Of a stretch of 64,000 bases of DNA, positions 32,093 to 40,775 are shown in pieces; the first letter of the stretch is position 1, and each line of letters begins with the position of its first letter. Position numbers and translations under genes: made by a program. Under the pieces are notes generated by a model, which had not been told where the DNA came from, made no database searches, and worked only from the letters and a program-made list of their open reading frames with translations. Source of the stretch: Magnetococcales bacterium DC0425bin3 (GTDB taxonomy: Bacteria; Pseudomonadota; Magnetococcia; Magnetococcales; DC0425bin3); assembly GCA_002753665.1 (NCBI GenBank), contig PEAP01000001.1:37695-101694 (forward strand), in the 5' to 3' direction.

Positions 32093-33601
32093 ATGGAGTT
32101 TAGTGAATTACCCATTCCCGAACCGGTCATGGCCGGCGTTCGGGATTGCGGATTCAAAACCTGCACCCCCATCCAGGCCCTGACCCTGCCCCCGACCCTC
32201 GCCGGCAAGGATGTGGCAGGGCAGGCGCAGACCGGCACCGGCAAGACCGCCGCCTTCCTGATCGCCGCCTATTCCCGTCTGCTGGGCTCCGGAAACGTCA
32301 CGCCCCCCGACGCGGGATGCAGCCAGCCCCGGGTCCTGATCATTGCCCCCACCCGGGAACTGGTGGTCCAGGTGGAACAAGACGCCATCGCCCTGGGCAG
32401 TCATACCGGATTCCGCATCGCAGCGGTCTACGGTGGGGTGGATTACGACAAACAGCGCGAAACCCTGCAGCAGGATCGGATCGATGTGCTGATCGGCACT
32501 CCGGGGCGCCTGATCGACTATTTCAAGCAGAAGGCCTACGTCATCTCCGCGGTGGAGGTGCTGGTGATCGACGAGGCGGACCGCATGTTCGACATGGGGT
32601 TCATCGCCGATCTGCGCTACCTGCTGCGTCGCCTGCCTTCCTACGAGAAGCGCCTCTCCATGCTCTTCTCCGCCACCCTCTCCTACCGGGCCCAGGAACT
32701 CTCCTACGAGTACATGGCCATGCCCGAGGTGCTGGCGGTGCAGAGTTCGGTCCGCACGGCCGATCAGGTGCGGCAGATTCTCTACCATGTGGAATCCACA
32801 ACCAAGATCAGCCTGCTGGTGGGCGTGCTGCGCAAGGAACTGGAGGAGGTCTCCGAGGGCGTCTCCGGCGGCCGGGTGATGATCTTCGTCAACACCAAGC
32901 GCATGGGAGAACGCCTGCAAGAGTGGCTGATGATCAACGAAATCCGCGCCGGCTACCTCTCCGGTGACGTGCCCCAGATCAAGCGGCTGAAGGTCCTGAA
33001 GAAATTCCAGCAGGGGGAATTGCCGGTGTTGATCGCCACCGACGTGGCGGGCCGGGGCCTGCATATCGAAGGGATCACCCATGTGATCAACTTCGACCTG
33101 CCCGAGAATGCCGAGGATTACGTCCATCGCATCGGCCGCACCGCCCGGGCCGGCGCCGAAGGGGATGCCATCTCTCTGGTGGACGAGGAAGGCGCCTACC
33201 GGCTCGAGGCCATCGAGGCTTTCGTCGGCATGCAGATCCCGGTGGGGTGGGCCGAGGAGGACCTGTTCGCCGATCTGGTCATGCCCCCCAGACGCAAGAG
33301 AACCGGGCCGGAGACGGCACCGGACCGCCGCCGGGAAAAACGCGGCGACGGCCCGCGCCGCCCCTCTCCCCGCAAGCGAGAGGACGCCCCACGGCGCAAA
33401 CCCGCCGCAGCGCCGCAGGCCGAAACAGCCGTTGCCCCCGCCCCGCCCCGGGAAGGGGAACAGCCCCCGCGCCGCAAGCGCCGCCGCAAACGCGCTCCCC
33501 AGACCGCCGACCGTCAGGGTTCCGGACCCGCCGCCGGTCCTGCCCCAGCGCAAGCGGACGGAGCGACGGGAACCGGTGGCGCGGATCAGGGCGACCAGTG
33601 A
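32093..33601 (+). CDS. DEAD-box ATP-dependent RNA helicase (RhlB/RhlE-like)
   Basis: 502 residues. Motifs in order: F-x-Q region CTPIQALTLPP, AQTGTGKTAAF (motif I), PTRELVVQ (Ia), TPGRLIDY (Ib), LVIDEADRMFD (II, DEAD), LFSATLS (III), MIFVNTKRM (IV), IATDVAGRGLHIEG (V) and HRIGRTARAG (VI). The C-terminal 110 residues are a disordered Arg/Pro/Lys-rich tail, likely for RNA or degradosome contacts. Start at ATG 32093 (MEFSELPIPEP) by homology; an in-frame ATG at 32039 lies inside the leader hairpin and is less likely. Family role: unwinding mRNA for decay or ribosome assembly. Confidence 0.92.
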   Translation: MEFSELPIPEPVMAGVRDCGFKTCTPIQALTLPPTLAGKDVAGQAQTGTGKTAAFLIAAYSRLLGSGNVTPPDAGCSQPRVLIIAPTRELVVQVEQDAIALGSHTGFRIAAVYGGVDYDKQRETLQQDRIDVLIGTPGRLIDYFKQKAYVISAVEVLVIDEADRMFDMGFIADLRYLLRRLPSYEKRLSMLFSATLSYRAQELSYEYMAMPEVLAVQSSVRTADQVRQILYHVESTTKISLLVGVLRKELEEVSEGVSGGRVMIFVNTKRMGERLQEWLMINEIRAGYLSGDVPQIKRLKVLKKFQQGELPVLIATDVAGRGLHIEGITHVINFDLPENAEDYVHRIGRTARAGAEGDAISLVDEEGAYRLEAIEAFVGMQIPVGWAEEDLFADLVMPPRRKRTGPETAPDRRREKRGDGPRRPSPRKREDAPRRKPAAAPQAETAVAPAPPREGEQPPRRKRRRKRAPQTADRQGSGPAAGPAPAQADGATGTGGADQGDQ

Positions 33602-33725
33602 TCTCCATCGGCTTGGAGTCTTCCCCTCCCCCCGCACCTCCCGCAACCTGCTGACGCGGCTGTTCCGGTCCTGGACCCTGGAGAGCCGCCAGCGCTTCTC
33701 CACTTCGGAATGGAAGGAACGCAAG

Positions 33726-34265
33726 ATGGCCAAGGAACCCCAGCTTCCCACCCCGCCGCCTCCGGCACCCCCGGGCGGCTCCGGCAATGCCGCCGATCAG
33801 CCCCTCTTCCATGTGGAGAAGGTCTATCTGAAGGACTTCTCCTTCGAGAATCCCAACACTCCCGAGGTGTTCCAGGTCACCAAGGAGCCCAAGGTGGAGT
33901 TCAACCTCGAGACCGGGTCCACCCGCAAGGGCGAACATCACTACGAGGTCACCCTGCATGTCACCACCGAGGTGAAGCTCGAAGAGCGCACCATGTTTCT
34001 GGTGGACGTGACCTATGCCGGCCTCTTCCTGGTGCGCAACGTCCCGGAGCAGCATGTGCCGCTCTTGCTGGGCGTCGATTGCCCCGGCATCCTGTTTCCC
34101 TACCTGCGGCAGGTGGTCTCCTCCACCATCACCGAAGGGGGATTCAAGCCACTGGTGCTGGACCCCATCAACTTTGCCGCCCTCTACCAGCAGCAGGCCC
34201 GGACCAGGCAGCCCCAACAGGACCAGGGGGCGACCAGAGGCCCATCGGGGGAACCGGTGCAATAG
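33726..34265 (+). CDS. secB: Protein-export chaperone SecB
   Basis: 179 residues. After a Pro-rich N-terminal 25 residues comes the SecB fold: FHVEKVYLKDFSFENPNTPEVF, EVTLHVTTEVK, FLVDVTYAGLFLVRNVPEQHVPLLLGVDCPGILFPYLRQVVS and GGFKPLVLDPINFAALYQQQ. The tetramer keeps preproteins unfolded and hands them to SecA. The ATG at 33726 has a GGAAGG ribosome site. The gene is convergent with queF, and the gap between their stops contains a palindromic repeat. Its presence restricts the organism to SecB-bearing proteobacteria. Confidence 0.95.
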   Translation: MAKEPQLPTPPPPAPPGGSGNAADQPLFHVEKVYLKDFSFENPNTPEVFQVTKEPKVEFNLETGSTRKGEHHYEVTLHVTTEVKLEERTMFLVDVTYAGLFLVRNVPEQHVPLLLGVDCPGILFPYLRQVVSSTITEGGFKPLVLDPINFAALYQQQARTRQPQQDQGATRGPSGEPVQ

Positions 34266-34362
34266 CAGAGCCCGCCGCTGGCGGTGGAAGGTAGAGGGAG
34301 TCCGCCCCACCACATCACGGTCAGGCCGGTCAACGGCTGCCGGCAGGGTCCCGCAAGGGGTA

Positions 34363-34432
34363 TTACCGTGGCAGCCGGAAACCGGCTTTCATCGGTGGAG
34401 GGTGGAGGGAAGCCTCCCCCATCCATCTAAAG
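34363..34432 (-). repeat. Palindromic intergenic repeat, copy at secB/queF
   Basis: In minus orientation: GATGGATGGGGGAGGCTTCCC, then TCCACCCTCCACCGATGAAAG, then CCGG-TTT-CCGG and CCACGGTAA. It supplies the last 14 codons and the TGA stop of queF. A more degraded copy may lie at about 34267-34310. Confidence 0.7.
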
Positions 34433-34787
34433 TGGGACGGTCCGGATGGCAGGCCGTGACGGTGGTGGTGATGCCGCCACGCACGTTGAACACCCCAGTC
34501 AGCGTCATTTCCCGGGGGGCCGTGGCGGCCACCAGATCATCCAGAATCCGGTTGATCACCGCCTCGTGGAAGGCACCCTGGTCCCGGTAGCTCCAGAGGT
34601 AGAGCTTGAGGGATTTCAGTTCCACACAGACCTGGTCCGGCACATAGTCGATGCGAAGGGTGGCGAAATCCGGTTGACCGGTCTTGGGACAGACGCAGGT
34701 GAATTCGGGACAGTCCATCCCGATCCGGTAATGCCGTTCCGGGTTGGGATTGTCGAATGTTTCGAGCATTGCACGGCTGGGTTCCAT
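34389..34787 (-). CDS. queF: NADPH-dependent 7-cyano-7-deazaguanine reductase QueF
   Basis: Reduces preQ0 to preQ1 in queuosine tRNA modification. 132 residues of the short (unimodular, B. subtilis-like) type. The nucleophilic Cys is C33 and the general acid Asp D40 in [13 protein letters not shown]. The substrate-binding segment is [21 protein letters not shown], and [11 protein letters not shown] ends the conserved domain. The final ~14 residues ([15 protein letters not shown]) are encoded by the palindromic repeat, which also provides the stop codon. Start at 34787 with a GGAG site. No preQ1 riboswitch was recognised upstream. Confidence 0.93.
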   Translation of the reverse strand: MEPSRAMLETFDNPNPERHYRIGMDCPEFTCVCPKTGQPDFATLRIDYVPDQVCVELKSLKLYLWSYRDQGAFHEAVINRILDDLVAATAPREMTLTGVFNVRGGITTTVTACHPDRPTLDGWGRLPSTLHR

Positions 34788-35312
34788 GTACTCCTCTCTC
34801 CTCCACGGGCAGGCGGCGACCCCTCTCTCCCCCTGCCACCCTACCATAAAAATCCCCCACAGAGATCCATCCAATCGGGTTCAATCTGTCAACCGATTGG
34901 AAATACATCGGGTTCTTGTCCAGATCGTGCCCTGATCCGGGGCTCCTCGCTGCCGCGGTGATTTTTTTTCTTATGTTACCTTTTCCTACAGAATTGTGGC
35001 AGAATGGCGGGATACCCGAGGAAAGAATCCCATTGCAGACGATTCGACGCTGTTTGGATGGGATCCGCCTTCCTCCACCCATGTGCCAGGCACGCCGACG
35101 ACACGGCTGTCATGGCAGGCCTGCCCGTCAGTTCGGGGACCGTTGGGCAGACGCAGCCGTTGGGGGTTGCGTTTCGACCGCCAACGTCATGGGACAGCAA
35201 GGCATCCACCTTTGGGGCAGTATGAATGACGGGCCTGGCAAGGAAACGGACGACCGGCCATATCCCGACTCAGAAACGACAAAAAACGATCATCCGACCT
35301 GGGGAGAACGCC
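34788..35312. other. Divergent intergenic region queF / glgP
   Basis: 525 bp without a supported gene. It contains a 30-bp inverted repeat with 8-bp arms (34871-34900) on the queF side, an AT-rich stretch TGATTTTTTTTCTTATGTTA near 34960-34980, and otherwise GC-rich sequence. Open frames across 34916-35533 lack homology and ribosome sites. Confidence 0.5.
34871..34900. promoter_or_regulatory. Inverted repeat with TTGACA in its loop, upstream of queF
   Basis: CCAATCGG (34871-34878) and CCGATTGG (34893-34900) flank a 14-nt centre that on the minus strand includes TTGACA, a perfect -35 hexamer for queF transcription. The matching -10 is weak (TGGATC at 17 bp). The symmetry suggests a repressor site over the promoter; inference only. 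Confidence 0.35.
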
Positions 35313-37829
35313 ATGAGCGCCACGGAAGACATACGCAACGAACTTGCCTTGACCCTGGACCGACAGGACACGGGCAGCTGGGATGTGGATGCCCTGCTCA
35401 AGAATATCCTGCACTTCATGGTCCATGTGGTGGGCAAGGATCCGGAGCGGGCCAATCAGAGGGATTGGTTCAAGGCTCTCGTCTTCCTGATCCGGGCCAT
35501 TCTCTATCAGCGCAAGGTGGGGATGGAGCGTAAGATCCATGCCGGCAAGGAACGGCGGATCTACTATCTCTCCATGGAGTTTCTCATTGGCCGCAATCTG
35601 CACCGCACCCTCCTGGACATGGATCTCCTGGAGCCGGTCACCCAGGCCCTGAAAAAATACGACCCGAAACTCTCCCTGGGAGAGATCATGGAGGAAGAAC
35701 TGGACGCCGGACTGGGGAACGGTGGTCTGGGCCGACTGGCGGCCTGCATCCTCGACTCCATGGCCAGCCAGGGTTATCCCGGAATCGGTTACGGCATCCG
35801 CTACGAATTTGGCATGTTCACCCAGAAGATCGAACGGGGTGAACAGGTGGAACTGCCGGAGCATTGGCTGGAACTCGGCAACCCCTGGGAGACCGAGCGG
35901 CACAGCGTTCGCTTTCCCGTGCGGTTCGGCGGGCGGGTCATCACCTTCCGGGACGATATGGGGCGCGAATGCTCCCAGTGGGTGGATACCGATCATGTAA
36001 CGGCGGTGGCCTACGATGTCCCCCTCACCGGCTATCGTACCCGCAACATGTCCCATCTGCGCCTCTGGTCCGCCAAGGCGAGCAACGACTTCGATTTCCG
36101 GTTCTTCAACGAAGGCAACTACATCAATGCCGTTCGCAACAAGATCGAATCGGAAAACCTGTCCAAGGTGCTGTATCCCAACGACAACACCTTGATGGGG
36201 CAGGAACTGCGCCTGAAGCAGGAATATTTCTTCGTCAGCGCCTCCCTCCAGGACATCCTGCGCAAATTCTATCTGGTCAATGACCGGAACGACCCCAACT
36301 CCATCCGGGAGCTGCCCAATCAGGTGGCCATCCACCTCAACGACACCCACCCGTCCCTGGCGGTGGTCGAGCTGGCGCGGATCCTGATCGATCAGTTCCA
36401 TTTGAGCCTGGAGGACGCCTGGGAGATCACCCAGAGAACCTGCTCCTACACCAACCATACCCTGATGTCGGAGGCCCTGGAGACTTGGCCCATCGACCTG
36501 GTGGGCCGCATCCTGCCCCGCCACCTGGGCCTGCTCTACCAGATCAACCACATCTTCCTGCAGACCGTTCAGCACCGTTTCCCGGGTGATCCCGGCATGC
36601 TAGGCCGGGTGTCATTGTTCGAAGATCATACCCGGCGGGTGCGCATGGCCAACCTGTCGGTCATCGGCAGCCACAAGGTCAACGGTGTGGCGGAACTGCA
36701 TACCCAGTTGATGCAGTCCTCTTTCTTCGCCGATTTCAGCCGTATTTCGCCGGAGAAATTCGAAAACGTCACCAACGGCATCACCCAGTATCGCTGGCTG
36801 CTGCAATCCAACCCCGGTCTCTCCGCCCTGCTCAAGGAACGGATTGGTGAGGGCTGGATCACCAACCTGCCGCGTCTCAAGGAGGTCATCCCTCATGTGG
36901 ATGACCCGGCCTTCCGGCAGGCCTTTGGCCGTATCAAGACCGCCAACAAGGATCGGCTGGCCAAGCTGGTGAAAAAACGGGTGGGCGTGGATCTCGATTC
37001 CCAGACCATGCTCTTCGACGTTCAGGTCAAGCGGATCCATGAGTACAAGCGGCAACTGCTCAACCTGCTCCACGTCATCACCCGCTATGTCCGCATCCGG
37101 GAAGGCAAGGTCGCCAATCCGACGCCGCGGGCGGTGATCATCGGCGGCAAGGCCGCGCCGGGCTATCACATGGCCAAAATGATCATCCGGCTGATCGTCG
37201 ATGTCAGCAATGTGATCAACAACGACCCGGCGGTCAGGGGCCAGCTCAAGCTGGTGTTCTTCCCCAACTACAACGTCTCCAACGCCGAGGTGATCATCCC
37301 CGGCAGTGACCTCTCCGAACAGATTTCCACCCCCGGCACCGAGGCCTCCGGCACCGGCAACATGAAGTTTGCCCTCAACGGTGCCCTGACCATCGGCACC
37401 CTGGACGGGGCCAACATCGAGATTCTGCGGGAGGTGGGCAAGGACAACATCTTCATCTTCGGCATGACCGCCAACGACGTGCAGAAGCTGCGCAACCACG
37501 GCTACAACCCCGCCCAGCATTACGAGGAAAACAGCGAGTTGCACCAGGTGTTGGACATGATCCGCGACGGCTTCTTCTGCCCAGACGATCCCCACCGCTA
37601 CTCGGCCATCTTCGACGCCCTGGTGCGGGGTGGGGATCATTTCATGCTCTTGGCCGATTACGCCGCCTACATCGCCTGCCAGGAGGCTGTGGATCGCGTC
37701 TACCTGAACCAGGACATCTGGATGCGCATGGCGGCCCTCAATACGGCCAACATGGGCTTCTTCTCCATCGACCGTACCGTGCAGACCTACGCCAGAAAGA
37801 TCTGGAAGGCTCAGACCATCAAGGCATAG
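35313..37829 (+). CDS. glgP: Glycogen/starch/alpha-glucan phosphorylase
   Basis: 838 residues, the standard length. Releases glucose-1-phosphate from alpha-1,4-glucans using PLP. Landmarks are KRRIYYLSMEFLIGR-like RRIYYLSMEFLIGR, GNGGLGRLAACILDSMASQGYPGIGYGIRYEFGMF, HLNDTHPSLAVVELARILID and DVQVKRIHEYKRQLLN. The PLP lysine is in EASGTGNMKFALNGALTIGTLDGAN. The start at 35313 has GGGGAG seven nt upstream. No other glycogen genes are nearby. It ends at a strong intrinsic terminator. Confidence 0.96.
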   Translation: MSATEDIRNELALTLDRQDTGSWDVDALLKNILHFMVHVVGKDPERANQRDWFKALVFLIRAILYQRKVGMERKIHAGKERRIYYLSMEFLIGRNLHRTLLDMDLLEPVTQALKKYDPKLSLGEIMEEELDAGLGNGGLGRLAACILDSMASQGYPGIGYGIRYEFGMFTQKIERGEQVELPEHWLELGNPWETERHSVRFPVRFGGRVITFRDDMGRECSQWVDTDHVTAVAYDVPLTGYRTRNMSHLRLWSAKASNDFDFRFFNEGNYINAVRNKIESENLSKVLYPNDNTLMGQELRLKQEYFFVSASLQDILRKFYLVNDRNDPNSIRELPNQVAIHLNDTHPSLAVVELARILIDQFHLSLEDAWEITQRTCSYTNHTLMSEALETWPIDLVGRILPRHLGLLYQINHIFLQTVQHRFPGDPGMLGRVSLFEDHTRRVRMANLSVIGSHKVNGVAELHTQLMQSSFFADFSRISPEKFENVTNGITQYRWLLQSNPGLSALLKERIGEGWITNLPRLKEVIPHVDDPAFRQAFGRIKTANKDRLAKLVKKRVGVDLDSQTMLFDVQVKRIHEYKRQLLNLLHVITRYVRIREGKVANPTPRAVIIGGKAAPGYHMAKMIIRLIVDVSNVINNDPAVRGQLKLVFFPNYNVSNAEVIIPGSDLSEQISTPGTEASGTGNMKFALNGALTIGTLDGANIEILREVGKDNIFIFGMTANDVQKLRNHGYNPAQHYEENSELHQVLDMIRDGFFCPDDPHRYSAIFDALVRGGDHFMLLADYAAYIACQEAVDRVYLNQDIWMRMAALNTANMGFFSIDRTVQTYARKIWKAQTIKA

Positions 37830-37842
37830 GTTGGAAGTTGAT

Positions 37843-37886
37843 AGAAGCCTGTCTGGATTCGCTCCAGACAGGCTTCTATTTTTTCC
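37843..37886 (+). terminator. Intrinsic terminator of glgP
   Basis: A perfect 15-bp stem (AGAAGCCTGTCTGGA, loop TTCGC, complementary arm to 37877) followed by ATTTTTTCC, starting 13 bp after the glgP stop. The best Rho-independent terminator in the window. Confidence 0.92.
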
Positions 37887-37974
37887 GGTGGTTGGACACC
37901 GTCCGCATTCTGCGGCAGGCTCCCAACACGGCAATTGCTGCCTGCATTAAATCTTGAAACCGATTGCATTGTTT

Positions 37975-39426
37975 TTATTGACGTATTTCGATCACTTTTC
38001 CCTTCCCCCTCCGCCTGGATTTATTCCCCCCCGTGGCGCGAAACAGATAGGTCAGCAGATAGCTGGCCAGGACAGTGTAGAACAGCCAGGTGAAGAACTG
38101 CCCCAGCATCTTGACCCATGAGATTTCTATGCGGCTCAGCACCTGCCAGGATATGGTGATCAGGATGGCGATCTCCATGTCTACATGGCGTATCAGTCGG
38201 GAAATGAGGCTCAAAGACAAGCCGACCAGGATTCCAAAGAGGAAAATGGGAAGTCCCAACAGCGGCACTCCATAATCCACATAGGACTCCAGGATATATC
38301 CAAAGGCGATGTTCGTGGCGTTGTCGTACCCACCAGCAACCATGACCCCGCTGTACTTGCGTACCTTGAAACTCTCCGACGGAAGGGCCGATTTATCCGG
38401 AAACAAGAATCGGGGCATCAGGATATGTCGGATTGCATCCCCTATGAGCTCGCCATCGCTGTGGGGAATCACCTTGGGGACCCTCTCAATGGTCAGGGAG
38501 GAATAATAAATATCCCAGATCCGGTCCACGAGGTCCGTATGGCTCTGCTCCCGCACGCTCTCATCCTTGTTCCATGCTTCGATCAACTCCGTCAGCTTGG
38601 TCGCTTTTCCAACATATCCGGAATCAGCGATATACTCATTCTCCAGATAGTAGCGCCAATCCCCTTTCAGACCGGACCACAAAATACCAATCATGAACGC
38701 GAAAACAGTCACCGAGAGGATCTGGAATCCCAAGCGCAATTTGTTGCGGGAATACTCCGTTGACAGGAACATTTCCAAGGCCACAAGAAAATACAGAATA
38801 ATCGGAATGCGCCAGTCGGCAAAATATCCCATGAACCCCACGAGAACCTCTGCCGCCAGAATGACCAGGATATATCCGTTTTTCTCTCTTCTGGACAGTT
38901 CCCGAAGCAGGAGATACAAGAAACCTGTTTTAATATTGTATATTGCAATAATGGCCTGGGAAAAGAGAGGAATGTTCCAGGCAAGGGTCAAGATCTGATC
39001 CTTGAATATGAGCAAGAAGAGATTAATGAAAAATAAAAAATTCATTGAGAACAATAACGGTCTGGCATGTTCAGCAACAAATGGGGGGGCCGGAAACAGC
39101 CTTTTACCCATAAAAATACCGAGACTGAGAATCGGAAGGCTTACAATTCCTAGATATATCATTGGATGGTAGTCGACTTGCATGGCCATCGGCTCAATTC
39201 CAGTAAAGGCATAATAGAACACTCCGAAAGTCAATTGCAACCACTGAAATGAGATCGCCAGTGGAATCACGGGGGGTCCGTAGGATTGCCTCTCCAGCAA
39301 TAACCGCCAGACGATCCATAAGGTCCAAACGCAGGGCAGTGCCACCCACAATTCCGACAGTATGGCGGTAACGATTCCAAAGGCCGTCAGGATGATCAGC
39401 AGATTACGTGATGTGGTTGGGTTCAT
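37975..39426 (-). CDS. Multi-pass membrane protein, O-antigen-polymerase-like
   Basis: 483 residues with about 11-12 hydrophobic helices and one large soluble loop at about 255-345 (DWRYYLENEYIADSGYVG to VRKYSGVMVAGGYDNATN). The helix layout, a large loop before the last helices and the basic tail (GGNKSRRRGKGK) fit an oligosaccharide-repeat-unit polymerase or related Wzy-like protein, but no motif proves it. Base composition is clearly lower in GC than the flanking core genes, as is common in horizontally moving surface-glycan loci. Neighbours on the same strand are FkbM-type and other methyltransferases. Confidence 0.65.
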   Translation of the reverse strand: MNPTTSRNLLIILTAFGIVTAILSELWVALPCVWTLWIVWRLLLERQSYGPPVIPLAISFQWLQLTFGVFYYAFTGIEPMAMQVDYHPMIYLGIVSLPILSLGIFMGKRLFPAPPFVAEHARPLLFSMNFLFFINLFLLIFKDQILTLAWNIPLFSQAIIAIYNIKTGFLYLLLRELSRREKNGYILVILAAEVLVGFMGYFADWRIPIILYFLVALEMFLSTEYSRNKLRLGFQILSVTVFAFMIGILWSGLKGDWRYYLENEYIADSGYVGKATKLTELIEAWNKDESVREQSHTDLVDRIWDIYYSSLTIERVPKVIPHSDGELIGDAIRHILMPRFLFPDKSALPSESFKVRKYSGVMVAGGYDNATNIAFGYILESYVDYGVPLLGLPIFLFGILVGLSLSLISRLIRHVDMEIAILITISWQVLSRIEISWVKMLGQFFTWLFYTVLASYLLTYLFRATGGNKSRRRGKGKVIEIRQ

Positions 39427-39432
39427 GACCGT

Positions 39433-39660
39433 TCACCCTGCACGAGTCTGTTGCTGAATGCGTGCAGACTCCACGGAACAAGCACACACCAGCATGTCAA
39501 CCGGCAACAGGGACATCTGTCGCTGGTCGGTCCCCGCAAAAAATCCGGCCATCTCTCCCTCCAGAAGCCCCGCAAGGTCACAATGGCGGACATCATACCA
39601 TAAAAACGCCCCATTCTGCGACAGGCTCCCTGCCCATATGTGAAACGGCAAAGAGCCATC
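39433..39660 (-). pseudogene. Possible gene remnant between two glycan genes
   Basis: The 230-bp gap holds an open frame that continues upstream into the end of the FkbM gene in another phase and reads ...VVDGSLPFHIWAGSLSQNGAF and EMAGFFAGTDQRQMSLLPVD before its stop at 39433. It has no start codon except TTG and no ribosome site. It looks like the 3' remainder of a lost gene, or a frameshifted extension of the FkbM gene, rather than a functional protein. Confidence 0.25.
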
Positions 39661-40423
39661 AACGACGGGTACAATAGACGGCTGAATGCCATCTATCCAT
39701 CAAATAAAAAATTTCCTTTCCGAACAAGCTGAAAACTTTATAACGATGTTTTAATAACATTTGAGCGACCGCATTCTTTTCTGTTTCATTATGGAATTCG
39801 ATATAAATAGCAGGCGCGGCGGTTGACAAGAGCCTTTCCGCTCCCGACAGTACAGATCCTGCACCCCCTTCAACATCTATTTTAATGAAATGAGGAACCG
39901 GATGAGATTGGGTAAACAAATCGAGCGTTGTCGAATATACTGTGAATTGCTCAAGCTTATTTGTCACTAGATGATTATGCGTGGCGTGTTGCAGAGATCC
40001 CTCTGTATCTTTTCCATTTGGAATAATGAACTGTTTTTCTCCTTCCGTATCAGTCAACGCTTGATCAATAATATTAACATTGCCAATAGAATTGTTCAAT
40101 ATCAAATTTTCATGAAAAATATTTCTTGGCCTTGCGGAAGGCTCGAAGGAGTATACACATCCATCTTTTCCTGTTATTTTAGAAAATAACATGGCAACAT
40201 GTCCGGTGTTTCCACCCACATCATATATAACACTCCCCAATGAAATTTTTTGTTGCAAAAATTGTATCCAATGAGAATACATGAACCACGCATAGGTCAC
40301 GCCATTCCCCCGTGTGACGATAAATTTTAATCCTCTTCCCGGCCCACGCACCACTGTGCGAACATTGCCAATGGGATAAAGCGATCTGGCAAGCGATTTT
40401 ATCAATATATTATTGATATTCAT
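39659..40423 (-). CDS. FkbM-family methyltransferase
   Basis: 254 residues, SAM-dependent Rossmann methyltransferase of the FkbM family. The SAM loop is VIYDVGGNTGHVAMLFSKI, followed by VYSFEPSARPRNIFHENL and the family motif FIKIDVEGGAGSVLSGAERLL (normally ...DVEGAE...). In glycan clusters such enzymes O-methylate sugars. The gene is the most AT-rich in the window, with many A/T-ending codons, a sign of recent transfer. The usual Glu of DVEGAE is altered by an extra Gly, so activity is not certain. Confidence 0.85.
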   Translation of the reverse strand: MNINNILIKSLARSLYPIGNVRTVVRGPGRGLKFIVTRGNGVTYAWFMYSHWIQFLQQKISLGSVIYDVGGNTGHVAMLFSKITGKDGCVYSFEPSARPRNIFHENLILNNSIGNVNIIDQALTDTEGEKQFIIPNGKDTEGSLQHATHNHLVTNKLEQFTVYSTTLDLFTQSHPVPHFIKIDVEGGAGSVLSGAERLLSTAAPAIYIEFHNETEKNAVAQMLLKHRYKVFSLFGKEIFYLMDRWHSAVYCTRR

Positions 40424-40775
40424 CCTATTCTCGTAACCGTCTACCGTGGTTCAGCAGACTGGTTCCCCCGAATGTGGAAAGCACACATCTACTTCATCTT
40501 AAACCTTCCACTGGCCGTTTGGAAGGCTCATGCTCTACCAGGAATGGCAATCGCATCTGGAATTGGCATGCCTGAAAAAATCAGGTAGTTACAAATCAAC
40601 ATTTATGGCTGTGGATTCTCAACATATTGAATTTATGCTACTCTCTGTTTCAGGATTGCACCAAGGATTACACCAACACCACCTTCATTGCCACGGAACC
40701 ACCTCATCGGTGATCAACTCGATTTCTCCCTGCCCACATGAAACAGCGCGGAGCCCACTCCGCAATCACCCAGAA
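40424..40775. other. Gap upstream of the FkbM gene
   Basis: 352 bp with intermediate base composition between two leftward genes. I see no gene with a convincing start or family. It should contain the promoter of the FkbM/polymerase-like pair. Confidence 0.4.

Noticed and set aside
34788..34940. Possible preQ1 riboswitch upstream of queF
   Set aside because: No C-rich loop and A-rich tail arrangement typical of preQ1 classes; only an inverted repeat near the promoter.
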